This document shows, piece after piece, positions 33,599 through 42,331 of a DNA stretch of 64,000 nt; the stretch's first letter is position 1; the number at the start of each line of letters is the position of its first letter. The translations under genes and the position numbers were made by a program. This stretch comes from CAZJYI01 sp964550025 (GTDB taxonomy: Bacteria > Verrucomicrobiota > Kiritimatiellia > UBA8416 > CAYOBW01), in contig CAZJYI010000003.1 in NCBI GenBank assembly GCA_964550025.1, positions 1 to 64,000 on the forward strand, in the 5' to 3' direction. The notes under the pieces were generated by a model. It did no database searches and was not told the origin of the DNA. It saw nothing but the letters and a program-made list of their open reading frames with translations.

Positions 33599-34372
33599 TT
33601 ACTGCTCGCTCTGGAACTCGCCGTTCTTGAACTCGCCCTCAAAGCGGTTGCCGTCAGTATAGGAGAGCACGCCCTTGCCATGCATTTCGTTGGCCTTGAA
33701 AGCCCCCTTGTAGGTCGTGCCGTCAGCGAACGTGAGTACGCCCTGCCCGTCGAAGAGCCCCCGCTTGAACTCGCCCTCGTAGCGGTCACCATTGGCAAAT
33801 GTCTTCACCCCTTTCCCGGTAGGCCGATGGCCGTCGAACGTCCCCGTGTACTTGTCGCCATTGGCCCACGTGTACGTGCCGTTGTAGTGGTGGTTGTTCT
33901 TGAATTCGCCTTCGTACCTGTCCCCGTTGGTGTAGATGCGGACACCCGGCCCGAAAGCCAGGCCGTCCTTGCAATTGGCTTCGATGGTGAACATCCCCTT
34001 GATGTCCTGGAAGGCCGGGCCATTGGCGTGGTCGTCAACGAAGGTCCCGGTGTAGACGCAGACCGTGTCGCGGAACTTGCGGGTCAACACGCCCTGCCCA
34101 TGGCGTTTACCGGCCTTGAAGTCACCCTCGTAGGTGGCGCCATCGGCGTAGGTCAGCAGCCCCTTTCCCTCCATCTGTCCGTCCTTGAAGTCACCCTCGT
34201 AGCGGTTCCCGTCGGGGAAGACCATCACGCCATTGCCCGTCATTACCCCTTTGACAACGGGTCCCTCGTACCGGCTGCCGTCCTCGAAGACAACCACCTC
34301 GTTCTTCACTGTTGCGCACCCTGAAAAGACAAGAGCCAGCCCGGCCAGAAGAAGCGATGTAGATCGTGTCAC
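33599..34372 (-). CDS. MORN-repeat lipoprotein
   Basis: 257 residues. The signal sequence SLLLAGLALVFSGC ends in a lipobox cysteine at 19. The mature protein consists of about nine MORN repeats with the pattern YEGxFKxGxxxGxGxxxxxDG (for example GDRYEGEFKNNHHYNGTYTW and GDRYEGEFKRGLFDGQGVLT), which form a beta-strand ribbon. The family binds membranes or partners; a lipid-anchored one likely scaffolds envelope components. It shares a transcript with the multi-heme protein downstream, and a GAGG site precedes its start. Confidence 0.88.
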   Translation of the reverse strand: MTRSTSLLLAGLALVFSGCATVKNEVVVFEDGSRYEGPVVKGVMTGNGVMVFPDGNRYEGDFKDGQMEGKGLLTYADGATYEGDFKAGKRHGQGVLTRKFRDTVCVYTGTFVDDHANGPAFQDIKGMFTIEANCKDGLAFGPGVRIYTNGDRYEGEFKNNHHYNGTYTWANGDKYTGTFDGHRPTGKGVKTFANGDRYEGEFKRGLFDGQGVLTFADGTTYKGAFKANEMHGKGVLSYTDGNRFEGEFKNGEFQSEQ

Positions 34373-34500
34373 TCGATACCTCCTTTTGGGACGGAATGTA
34401 CGACAGAAGGTGCAAGGTTACAAGAATCCCGTGACAGGCGGGGACCAGTGGCATTGGCGCCCGCTTGTGTTCGCCAATCGGTTCTGTCACACTGGCCACG

Positions 34501-35223
34501 ATGAAAGAGATCATCGCCAGGGTCAATCATGGTCACGTGATATCGGACCTCCACATGTTCGCAAGATGGTCTTCCGTTGATGCCTATATGGGCGACATAC
34601 GAGATGCGGCATCAGACGGGGACTTCTTCGTATTCAATGGTGACATATTCGATTTCAGGTGGTCGGTTCTCAGCAGTGCGCAGGAGACCGTGTCCTCCGC
34701 GATCAGGTGGTTCGAGGACCTGTGTTCAGAGTTTTACGGGTGCCATTTCTTCTACGTACTGGGTAATCACGACTGCCATGTCGCGTTCCTGGAGCCCCTG
34801 GCTGCACTGGCCGGGAGAACACCCAATTTCCACTGGCATGGTTCGCATTTCAAGATCGGCTCACTGTTGTTTCTGCACGGGGATCTCATCTTCAGGAAAG
34901 GCCACGGAACACCCTTCAAGAGAGAGGTCTTCAAGACCGAGAACCCCCGGCCCGCCATCGTCGGGGCAGGCTATCATCTCGCCATAGGGTTGGGAGCGCA
35001 CAGTGTTCTGAAGCGGGTGTTTGCCAAGGAGAAATGCGCCCGCAGCCTGCTGAAGGCGATGGAGATAGAGGGGCGGGAAGCCCTGGAAGGCATCAAGGAC
35101 GTTTACCTCGGGCATACCCACGCGGCATTTTCCGGCTTCGAGTATGGCGGCATAAGACTACACAATAGCGGTGCGGCCGTGCACGACCTGCACTGCAACA
35201 TGATGAGAGTGACGAAGGAGTGA
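34501..35223 (+). CDS. Calcineurin-like metallophosphoesterase (LpxH-like)
   Basis: 240 residues from ATG 34501. All metal-binding blocks are present: HVISDLH, GDIFDFRW, VLGNHDCH, FLHGDLI and YLGHTHAAFSG. The DLH...GDIFD...GNHD order and length match UDP-2,3-diacylglucosamine pyrophosphatase relatives and lipid phosphatases. The stop codon overlaps the GTG start of a CDP-alcohol phosphatidyltransferase, which points to a lipid substrate, for example removing the phosphate from a phosphatidyl-polyol phosphate product. That coupling is an inference. Confidence 0.82.
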   Translation: MKEIIARVNHGHVISDLHMFARWSSVDAYMGDIRDAASDGDFFVFNGDIFDFRWSVLSSAQETVSSAIRWFEDLCSEFYGCHFFYVLGNHDCHVAFLEPLAALAGRTPNFHWHGSHFKIGSLLFLHGDLIFRKGHGTPFKREVFKTENPRPAIVGAGYHLAIGLGAHSVLKRVFAKEKCARSLLKAMEIEGREALEGIKDVYLGHTHAAFSGFEYGGIRLHNSGAAVHDLHCNMMRVTKE

Positions 35224-35867
35224 GATTGTCGCCGACGGAAGATAGCCAGAGAGGTGGGGGAGAGAAGCAGGAACAGAAGGCGGACTGCTACTCCGCGGGG
35301 GACCGCGGATTCATGGTAGCCACGCAGAAGCTGAGAGCAAGGCTCCTGGGCCCGTTTCTCACCGTTTTGACCCGGTGCGGCATCACGGCCGGCGCGCTGA
35401 CCGCGCTGTCCCTCGTCTTTGGTCTGGCCGCTTGCCCGCTCTACTTTCACCACAGGGGCTTGTTCCTCATACTCCTCCTGGTACATGTCATCCTGGACGG
35501 GTGTGACGGTCCCCTGGCTCGCCACCAGGGCAGGGTCTCCAGGAAGGGCTCGTTCACGGATACTCTTTCGGACCAGATCGTGATCGCCGCCACAACCGCA
35601 ACGCTTATTTACGCGGGAGTGATAGGAATCCTGCCGGGCATGGTCTATGTTTTCGTCTATACTGTCGTCATTGCCTTCGCGATGATACGCAACGCGCTGT
35701 CGGTGCCCTATTCCTGGCTCATCCGGCCGCGCTTCATCATATACGCGTGGTTCGTCGTCGAGTTCTACCTGTGGCCGGGGAAAATCGACTACGTGCTGTG
35801 GCTGTTCACCGCGGTCCTGCTCGCCAAGATGGCCAGCGGCTTCTACCGGATACGAAAGCGGATCTGA
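35220..35867 (+). CDS. CDP-alcohol phosphatidyltransferase
   Basis: 215 residues from GTG 35220 (overlapping the preceding TGA); ATG 35313 is a possible alternative start that removes a hydrophilic 31-residue lead. The complete family signature is present: D93-G-C-D96-G-P-L-A-R101, then G110, D114 and D118, which bind two metal ions and the CDP-diacylglycerol diphosphate. Several membrane helices surround it (LLLVHVIL, VYVFVYTVVIAFAM, LWLFTAVLLAKM). It transfers a phosphatidyl group to an alcohol at the inner membrane; the alcohol (glycerol-phosphate, inositol, serine or other) cannot be told from sequence. Paired with the metallophosphoesterase. Confidence 0.87.
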   Translation: MRLSPTEDSQRGGGEKQEQKADCYSAGDRGFMVATQKLRARLLGPFLTVLTRCGITAGALTALSLVFGLAACPLYFHHRGLFLILLLVHVILDGCDGPLARHQGRVSRKGSFTDTLSDQIVIAATTATLIYAGVIGILPGMVYVFVYTVVIAFAMIRNALSVPYSWLIRPRFIIYAWFVVEFYLWPGKIDYVLWLFTAVLLAKMASGFYRIRKRI

Positions 35868-35977
35868 GCGCTGCAGTTCTGTGTTCTCCCGTCGGACACT
35901 TGCACTTCGCCACAACGCCTGATCACCCACCTGCCTCACTCGCCGACGCAACCATTCTCCAGTCACGCCCTTCCGCC

Positions 35978-36285
35978 ATTCCGGGAAAACCAAGAAAAAG
36001 TGCATTCTGCGGGAAGATTCTACCATTGGACTGCGACTTGAGAGGTGATGGAGGGGGGTATCTGCGGGATTGAGAAGGAGAAACGGCCATCTTGAGAGTG
36101 AGTTGAGGTGAATGCGGTGAGTTCTTTCGCAATTCCGGGAAAACCGAAAAAAACGAGTTTCGCAGCAAGAATCCACCACCGGATTGCGTATGGACAGATA
36201 GCGGAGGGGAACGCGGCCGGGGTGGAGACGGAACAGTAGTCACTTTGGGAGTGAATGGAGAAACGCGATGAGACTGTGGAAGTGG
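35978..36285. repeat. Diverged tandem duplication of a ~154-bp unit
   Basis: Unit 1 starts at 35978 and unit 2 at 36132, both with ATTCCGGGAAAACC, a purine run, then GATT/GAATC...ATTG and GGAGGGG. Unit 2 ends across the start of the next gene: its GAAACGCGATGAGACTG corresponds to GAATGCGGTGAGTTC of unit 1. The 400-bp gap between 35868 and 36267 is therefore mostly this duplication; no gene was seen in it. Confidence 0.6.
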
Positions 36286-36942
36286 CTGTCGAGGGACACG
36301 AACGTCGGTGTGATTGAGGATGATTTCGTAGAGTGTGCGGAGTGCGGCGCGAGTGTTAGATCGATGGATCTGGAACGCCATTCCGAGGCGTGCCGTTCTG
36401 AGTCGAAGGGTCGCTTTGGCACACTGCAGGACGGACAGTACGCCTCGACCAAACATGGCGTTTCATTCGGCTGTCCTGAGGACTGGGCCATCCACGCCGA
36501 GGAACGGATGGAAGAGACGGGCACGCTTGTCGTGCAGGTGGGAGAAAAGGAGACGGACCAGGATACATGCACCCTGTCGGTCATCGTTATGGAGCCCCGC
36601 GCGAGAGAAGTGGGCGGGGTTGAGCGCTACCTGCGGGATACCGAGGCACACTTTGCCAAAACGCTTCGCGGCTTCAAGGCTGATTTCTACAAGCAGACAG
36701 AGTTGCAGGGCTACACCGCGGCCTGGATGGAGCACTCCTACGACGATGGTGACTCAAGAGTCCGGGAATTGGTCCTCACAGCATTCGTGAACCACGCGCT
36801 GTTCGCCCTGCCCGTCAGGCTGGTCCTGAAGGCCCCGGAAGCGAGGTATGGGGCCGCTCTGAGGGCCTTCAAGCGGATACTGGACACATTCCACATCGCC
36901 AACGGAGGACTCACTACCAACATCAACATGCGAATTGTGTAA
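36268..36942 (+). CDS. Zinc-finger protein with PsbP/Mog1-like domain
   Basis: 224 residues. Cysteines 23 and 26, histidine 38 and cysteine 42 make a CxxC-x11-HxxxC zinc-binding site (VECAECGASVRSMDLERHSE). Residues about 60-215 look like the alpha/beta PsbP/Mog1/DUF1795 fold: STKHGVSFGCPEDWAIHAEE, later VRELVLTAFVNHALFAL, and an ending AFKRILDTFHI. No signal peptide. The role of such cytosolic proteins is unknown. Its start lies in the second unit of a duplicated upstream segment, so the promoter region may be duplicated. Confidence 0.6.
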   Translation: MRLWKWLSRDTNVGVIEDDFVECAECGASVRSMDLERHSEACRSESKGRFGTLQDGQYASTKHGVSFGCPEDWAIHAEERMEETGTLVVQVGEKETDQDTCTLSVIVMEPRAREVGGVERYLRDTEAHFAKTLRGFKADFYKQTELQGYTAAWMEHSYDDGDSRVRELVLTAFVNHALFALPVRLVLKAPEARYGAALRAFKRILDTFHIANGGLTTNINMRIV

Positions 36943-36974
36943 TCACTGTTTCGATCTGCAATGGCAGTGCTATG

Positions 36975-37320
36975 CGGTGTCGCAGTAGGAAGGCGGTGAG
37001 AAATGCGGGCTAGCAACGGTCTGGGAGAATCGTCAAGCCAGGGGCGTGACAAGGCCCACTCGATCCCGTCTTTCAGTTCTTCGTCGGGGAGACGGCTGAT
37101 CCTCTCGCCGCACCGCGCGAGCGCGGCTGCAAGGGAAGCAAAATAGAGAATCGCGACGATTCCCTCGGGCAGGCCGCCGTCCGCCCCGGCCCGCAGCATC
37201 TTGCAGAAGTGGCTCCAACGCCCGGAAACCGGCCTCCGTCGAGATGGTCGCCGCTTCCCGGACCAGGGTCCAGCGCGTCGGAGGAAAGTCGCGTCGATGG
37301 CCTGCGGATTCTCGAGTCAT
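36975..37320 (-). pseudogene. ECF sigma factor N-terminal relic joined to a small unknown reading frame
   Basis: From ATG 37320 forty codons read MTRESAGHRRDFPPTRWTLV and then GFRALEPLLQ, a characteristic beginning of PVC-type ECF sigma factors (region 2.1). At about 37200 similarity shifts to the next frame, which encodes MLRAGADGGLPEGIVAILYF, then LARCGERISRLPDEELKDG and a WALSRPWLDD segment: a helical mini-protein of about 75 residues that I do not recognise but whose sequence looks conserved. No sigma regions 2.2-4 follow. Probably a deletion joined the sigma start to a neighbouring small gene. Confidence 0.5.
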
Positions 37321-37425
37321 TACTCCAATACCCCGGTGTTGTAGGCGGGAACAACCGGGAGCATAGCGCCACATGAGAAAGAGAATCGAACAAAAAGTCC
37401 GCGCCGAAGTGAAGACACCGGACAC

Positions 37426-37470
37426 GAGCATTCTGCCCGACACTTCCGTTGGAGCTCGGGCGGAATGCTC
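37426..37470. terminator. Strong hairpin, possible terminator of the FG-GAP gene
   Basis: Arms GAGCATTCTGCCCGA (37426-37440) and TCGGGCGGAATGCTC (37456-37470) pair over 15 positions with one G-T pair and a 15-base loop. It lies about 60 bases beyond the stop codon of the large minus-strand FG-GAP gene. The T-run follows on the plus strand only and is short, so intrinsic termination for the minus-strand gene is uncertain. Confidence 0.4.
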
Positions 37471-37530
37471 TTTGGGTGCCACGCCGTGTCGGGATATTCC
37501 GTCGAGGTCCATTGGCACGAGACCCTCGTG

Positions 37531-40146
37531 CTACAGGCCGTTCCCGTGAAACTCCCACACGTGGCCGCTGCCATCCGAAATCAGTACGTCGATCACGCCA
37601 TCCTCGTTCACGTCCGCGGTGGTGATGCCAGTGGCATTGGGGACGGCGTAGTTGAGAAGATCCGTCGTCGCCGGGGGAAAGGTGTAGGGGGTTGTGGGGG
37701 TGCGGGTATGTGGATAGTGGTGGACGATCCCGGTCTCCGTAAGCACCAACAGATCCACCCACCCATCCCCATCTTCATCGCCGAAAGCGAGAGCCACTGT
37801 CCTCGAGCCGGTGGCGAAGCCCGTTCGTAGTGCGCCCGTGAGGGCGTCCCCCTGGAACGAGCCCGGAGACTCGACCAGCCACACGCCTCCCGTCCCTCCC
37901 CCCCCCCCGACAAACCCGAACCAACCCCCGCCCCAACCCCCCCCCCCCGCGCGATCCGCGCACCCATCCCCCGTCCAATCCCCCAGCGCCGGCGCGGGAT
38001 TCACCACGTTTGTCCAGGCAAACGCCAGCCCCGCGAAGTTCGTCGTCCGCTCCACCAGGTTCATAACCCGCGGCGATCCCGCATTCTCGAAGACCCGCAT
38101 GACACCATTGCTGCCGCCCACGAACACGTCCAAATCCCCATCCCCGTCCCAGTCCCCCACAGCGGGATGCGAGTTGGCGGCAACGGCAACCGCGCCGGCG
38201 GCGGGCGGGGCAGATGAGAAAATATCGCGAGGGACTCCGTCCGCGAACGACTCTGAAACACGGGGAAAGTACTGGAGATCCACGCTCATGCGTGTCGCAA
38301 ATGCGAGGGAGACGCCGCCGAATGTGACTTCGTCGCGAATGCCGGGCGTGTAGCCGCGCCCGTACTCTTCAGCGAACGACGTACCGTCACCGTCCAGGTC
38401 TGCTGCGACATTGCTCACGAGCTGCGTTCGATAGTGCAGCTCGAACCAGTCCGGCACGTCGTTGGCGTTGCGGTCATCGTCGGGTGCGACGAATACCGCC
38501 AGCACATTCTCTTCGCCGTTCACCGTCACGGAGATCGTGGTGACGACAAGCCCCCGCTCATTGGTCCGAATGCTGCCGTTCACGACCCAATAGCCGAATT
38601 CCGCGTCTCCGCTTGGACCGAACACCCCGCCGTCGAATGTGACGACCGATCCCTTGTTCGTGATGACGGTGCGCTGCGCAATGGCGCCGGGTGGGTCGCT
38701 CTGCAGGACATACCGCGCCAGGTTGGTGTCCGCGACGACTGCGTACATCTGTGTGGCAAAACAGAGGGCGACGCCCCCATCCACGATGTCGTTGGTGAGT
38801 CCGGGATGAAACTCGCGCACGTATTCCTCCCGCAGACTGAAGCCGTCGCCATCGTGATCGCTGTCCGCCCCGAATGCGGTACTCCCGAGGGTGTTCATCT
38901 CGTACCAATCAAGGAGCCCGTCATTGTCCCCGTCCGCCTCTTCATGCAGGTAGTGCGCGGTCACGGTGGTGTTGCTCTGAATGAGCAGGTCCAGTTGAGT
39001 CAAGGCGCGGCCCGTCTCGTCAGCCTGTCGGACGCCGTTCACGTCCCAATGCGTGAAGTGGTAGTGGCTGATCACACGGTAGCTGTCCGAAAGCAGGATG
39101 CGTGTTCCTTTGGAGACAACCTGTTCCTCCGGTTCGAAAATACCCACCGGCAGAGACTGCTTCCTGTAGGTGGCAAGACCCGGATCGATGATGGCGCGCA
39201 ACGGCTCGCCCATGCTGACGGCCAACCCGCCGTACGTGACCTCGTTGCGAACGCCCGGGTGGAACTCCATCTCGTATTCGTGCAGCAACCCGAAGCCGTC
39301 CCCGTCGTGATCGGTCTCCGCGTGACCGTTCGTGTTGCCGCACAGGTTGATCTCATACCAGTCGGGCACTCCGTCGCCATCCGCGTCGAGGTCCTCCGGC
39401 AGGTAGTGTGAAATGACCGTTGTATTGCTGACTACCGTCACCGACAACTGGCTCAACGCGCGTCCCGCCTCGTCGCTCCGGCGCATCCCGTTGACCGTCC
39501 AATGTGTGAAGCGGTAACCGTCCAACACGCCATACGCGTCGCTGTAAGCGTAGACCGTTCCCGTCGTGACCCAGGTCTCCGTCCACAACGACAGTGCGGT
39601 CGGGTCGCTGTGCCGCCGATAGAGCACCTGGTTGGTTGGCGATGGAGCGGTTGCGATGCTCGGCACCATCGCGAAGCCGCCCGAGGTGATTTCATCGACG
39701 ATCCGCGGGTGCAGGTCCCGGACGTACTCGACCCCCAGGCCGATCCCGTCCCCATCGCTGTCGGTGTTCGCGTCCGCCACGGTGTTCGTGTAGTGCGTCA
39801 GTTCCCACCAGTCGGGGACACCGTTCGTGTTGTCGTCCTGTTGCTCCTCGACGTAGTGGGCAATGCAAACGGTGGGTGCGAGAGGTCTGAACAACGCGGG
39901 GTTGACCGAACGCCCGGCAATGTCGCGCTGCTGGATGCCGTCAACGGTCCAGTAGCAGAAGTGATAGCCGGACAGCGACTCCGGGGCAACGCGCGTGCTC
40001 ACGGACGCGCCGGTCTCATACCGCGTCGTGACTTCCGTGAACACCTGCGGCTCCGCCCGCTCGGTCACCTCGACCCACGCCGCCTCCGCGCGGCCGCAAA
40101 CCAACAGGGCACCAACGAGCGCCGCGCGCGCGCGGGACACCCTCAC
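37531..40146 (-). CDS. Large secreted EF-hand / FG-GAP repeat protein
   Basis: From GTG 40146 (871 residues) with signal peptide RAALVGALLVCGRAEA; no ATG is available there. Four repeats of about 150 residues each contain a DxDGxxDWYE-type calcium motif (GDGVPDWYEINLCG, NDGLLDWYEMNTLG), a second calcium loop (DHDGDGFGLLHEYEMEFHPG) and an InlB-like beta segment with HFTHWDVNGVRQADETGRAL. The C-terminal 220 residues are FG-GAP/VCBS blades (VGDWDGDGDLDVFVGG, DVNEDGVIDVLISDG). Calcium-dependent secreted adhesins are built this way. One blade carries a Gly-rich insert encoded by two poly-C tracts and a copy of an interspersed repeat, so its C-terminus may vary. No anchor was seen. Confidence 0.75.
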   Translation of the reverse strand: MRVSRARAALVGALLVCGRAEAAWVEVTERAEPQVFTEVTTRYETGASVSTRVAPESLSGYHFCYWTVDGIQQRDIAGRSVNPALFRPLAPTVCIAHYVEEQQDDNTNGVPDWWELTHYTNTVADANTDSDGDGIGLGVEYVRDLHPRIVDEITSGGFAMVPSIATAPSPTNQVLYRRHSDPTALSLWTETWVTTGTVYAYSDAYGVLDGYRFTHWTVNGMRRSDEAGRALSQLSVTVVSNTTVISHYLPEDLDADGDGVPDWYEINLCGNTNGHAETDHDGDGFGLLHEYEMEFHPGVRNEVTYGGLAVSMGEPLRAIIDPGLATYRKQSLPVGIFEPEEQVVSKGTRILLSDSYRVISHYHFTHWDVNGVRQADETGRALTQLDLLIQSNTTVTAHYLHEEADGDNDGLLDWYEMNTLGSTAFGADSDHDGDGFSLREEYVREFHPGLTNDIVDGGVALCFATQMYAVVADTNLARYVLQSDPPGAIAQRTVITNKGSVVTFDGGVFGPSGDAEFGYWVVNGSIRTNERGLVVTTISVTVNGEENVLAVFVAPDDDRNANDVPDWFELHYRTQLVSNVAADLDGDGTSFAEEYGRGYTPGIRDEVTFGGVSLAFATRMSVDLQYFPRVSESFADGVPRDIFSSAPPAAGAVAVAANSHPAVGDWDGDGDLDVFVGGSNGVMRVFENAGSPRVMNLVERTTNFAGLAFAWTNVVNPAPALGDWTGDGCADRAGGGGWGGGWFGFVGGGGGTGGVWLVESPGSFQGDALTGALRTGFATGSRTVALAFGDEDGDGWVDLLVLTETGIVHHYPHTRTPTTPYTFPPATTDLLNYAVPNATGITTADVNEDGVIDVLISDGSGHVWEFHGNGL
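37823..37850. repeat. 28-bp interspersed repeat, copy inside FG-GAP gene
   Basis: A 28-base sequence beginning GTTCGTAGTGCGCCCGTG and ending GGCGTCCC is identical to 40182-40209. Here it is translated as part of the last FG-GAP blades (GDALTGALRT). Confidence 0.7.
37898..37948. repeat. Two long poly-C tracts in a coding gene
   Basis: Eleven consecutive C at 37898-37908 and twelve at 37937-37948 on the plus strand, 28 bases apart, encode glycine runs of the minus-strand FG-GAP gene. Such tracts slip during replication. In this assembly the frame is open. Confidence 0.85.
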
Positions 40147-40148
40147 AC

Positions 40149-40209
40149 GCGCACTACGAGCAGAGGAGTGTCGTGCACGGGGTTCGTAGTGCGCCCGTGA
40201 GGGCGTCCC
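40149..40209. repeat. Second copy of the 28-bp repeat within an inverted pair
   Basis: 40182-40209 is identical to 37823-37850. Upstream, GCGCACTACGA at 40149-40159 is the exact complement of TCGTAGTGCGC at 40184-40194, so the region can fold as a hairpin with a 24-base loop. It lies at the start of the FG-GAP gene; the two copies bracket that gene. The gap 40147-40364 holds no other feature. Confidence 0.65.
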
Positions 40210-40364
40210 AATGGCAGGGCAGAGAGGCGAGAGAGAGAGAGAGCCGGTATTCCGCACACGCGCTTCGCCACGCCTGCCTCCCCTCTGCCTCCCAGGACGG
40301 CGCGGGAGCACCGTCCTACGGCGGAGGCACTTCCCATCCTGTAGCGGTCGGGCCATCTCGTCCC

Positions 40365-42047
40365 TCAGTCGCGAACCACCCACCAGCCGGCCGAATCGCT
40401 CGAGCCGGTGTCGAAACCAAATTCGTTCACTTTGACGGGACGGCCGCTGGGCAGCTTCTTGCGCGGTTCCCACTTCGTGATCGATCCGGGTGTCGGGCCT
40501 TCCCGCGCTTGCAGCAGTTCGGCGGCCGTGGCCTCGCGCACACCCAGTAGATCGAACAAGAACGCGCGGCCCTCGGCGGTCGACGTGCTGCCTTCCGCGA
40601 GAAGCTGACCGTCATAGGCACCGCCCACGCCGTAGACCTTTCCCTCCTCCAGGCGGATGGCGGGATCGGCCTTGGCCATAAGCCAGAACCACAGGTTGAG
40701 CAGCTCGTTCTCCGTCACGGGCACGCGGTTGATCACCAGCGCGGGATTGGCGCCGACCGCGGGAAGGTGCAGGAAATGAAAGTCCAGCATGTCCCGTTCG
40801 TCGCGGGTCAGCATGGCAATACGCACATCCGTGTAGTCAACATGCACGTCGGCACCGATGTCCCAGCTCACGCGGTTCGTGACGACGCCGGTCACGTTGG
40901 TGCCGATGTTGGCCTCCGTCCCCTCCACGAGGGTCTGCAACTGGACCGCCGTCGACACCGAGTACGTCGTCCCCGTGAATGCCAGTGGATACGCCGAGAC
41001 CACAGGGCTGTCACGGTCCGCAACGACATAGTCGAGATCGATCACACCCGATCCCTCGCGCTGCACTTGGCGGACCACCTCCGCCTGCGGAATCGCGTTC
41101 GTCTGGCCGGTTGGCGAACCGAACGTGCGAAAGACCTGGCGGAAGATCTCTACGCGGCGGGGTACGTTGTGCTGGTAATCGGCTATGTAGATATGCGGGC
41201 TCAACAGCGCGAGCGCGAGTGGCCTGTAGAGAGGGGAATGCGGAGCGATACCGTAAACCTCACGCCAGATCTCGTTGCCTTCCTTGTCCCACGCCAACAG
41301 ATACGAATCATTCAGAGACGAAGCTCCGTACACGTACGTGCCATCCACGGCTATGCGTATCCGACCTCCGGCAGTCGGTCCTGACCATTGCCGCACAAAC
41401 TGCCCCTGCTTGGTGAAGACCATGACTCGCTGGGGACCGGAGCTCAACCGCCCGTCTGCAACATAGACATGGCTGGCATCGACGGCGACTGCCTTCGGTC
41501 CTCTGAATTGCGCTGGCAGGCCGCCCTGTTCACCCCACATCCGTACGAAAGCCCCATCCAACGTGTGTACACTCACATGGTATGTCACCTGGTCGCAGAT
41601 GTATATGTGTCGCCCATCGGTGGCCACGCCGGTGGGCTCTACGAATTCGTTCGGACCGTTACCCTCCGTTCCCCAACGGAAGAGAAAGGTGCCGTCGTTC
41701 CGAAGAACCTGGATGCGGTGGTTGTGGTGATCAACCGCGTACAGGCGATTGCCAAGCAGCGTGATGCCCGCTACGGAGCGGAACTGCTGCTCTCCTGTTC
41801 CGTACGTACCCCAGCGTGTGAGCTCGACGCGGGAATGGCGATCATACACCACGATACCGTCATACACTGTGCCGACATAGACGCGGTTGCTATCCACGGC
41901 AATCGACTGCGGGTTGGCGATTGGGTGTGCCCACCCCTCATCCTCCTCCCACACCCACTGCCCCTGCGGCACGCGGTACTGCGCGGATGCCAGTGTCGTG
42001 CAGGTCAGCAGTGCGGCGATGCCCACACTGATCTGTCGTCTTCTCAT
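40365..42047 (-). CDS. Exported NHL-repeat beta-propeller protein
   Basis: 560 residues with signal peptide SVGIAALLTCTTLASAQ, after an AAAGGAG site. Residues 40-330 are NHL-type blades (NPQSIAVDSNRVYVGTVYDG, FVEPTGVATDGRHIYICDQV, FRGPKAVAVDASHVYVADGR), giving a six-bladed propeller. The rest is a beta-rich segment with TLVEGTEANIGTNVTGVVTN and an ending GSSDSAGWWVVRD. Such proteins bind surfaces or small ligands; the function is unknown. It is followed by the FG-GAP gene on the same strand after a 218-base gap containing repeats, so the two may be expressed separately. Confidence 0.75.
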   Translation of the reverse strand: MRRRQISVGIAALLTCTTLASAQYRVPQGQWVWEEDEGWAHPIANPQSIAVDSNRVYVGTVYDGIVVYDRHSRVELTRWGTYGTGEQQFRSVAGITLLGNRLYAVDHHNHRIQVLRNDGTFLFRWGTEGNGPNEFVEPTGVATDGRHIYICDQVTYHVSVHTLDGAFVRMWGEQGGLPAQFRGPKAVAVDASHVYVADGRLSSGPQRVMVFTKQGQFVRQWSGPTAGGRIRIAVDGTYVYGASSLNDSYLLAWDKEGNEIWREVYGIAPHSPLYRPLALALLSPHIYIADYQHNVPRRVEIFRQVFRTFGSPTGQTNAIPQAEVVRQVQREGSGVIDLDYVVADRDSPVVSAYPLAFTGTTYSVSTAVQLQTLVEGTEANIGTNVTGVVTNRVSWDIGADVHVDYTDVRIAMLTRDERDMLDFHFLHLPAVGANPALVINRVPVTENELLNLWFWLMAKADPAIRLEEGKVYGVGGAYDGQLLAEGSTSTAEGRAFLFDLLGVREATAAELLQAREGPTPGSITKWEPRKKLPSGRPVKVNEFGFDTGSSDSAGWWVVRD

Positions 42048-42331
42048 GCTATGTGTCTCCTTTGGGACCTAAGTTCGCCCACCTGTCAGTTCTGGTTCAG
42101 CCATTCGTTGCATGGCAACCGCAAGATTGTCGCGCAGATGTCAACACGTATGGAGATTACAGCAATCCCGCGGGCAGACCCTATAATACCTAGTCGCCAC
42201 GCTCAGGCCTTTTCTTCCCGCCCGCATCGCCATTTATGCCGCTCCTCATCCCGTCCCACCCTCTCCCTGGACGCGTGCGACATCATACGGTGCCCGTCCT
42301 TCGCCCGACCTGGATGGCATCGGAAAGCCGT

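Noticed and set aside
31039..33630. 863-codon plus-strand open frame
   Set aside because: It is antisense to the multi-heme protein; high G+C keeps the complementary frame open. The composition is Val/Arg/Gly-rich without motifs.
42182..42187. TATAAT on the plus strand as a promoter
   Set aside because: No plus-strand gene follows and no -35 lies at the right distance.
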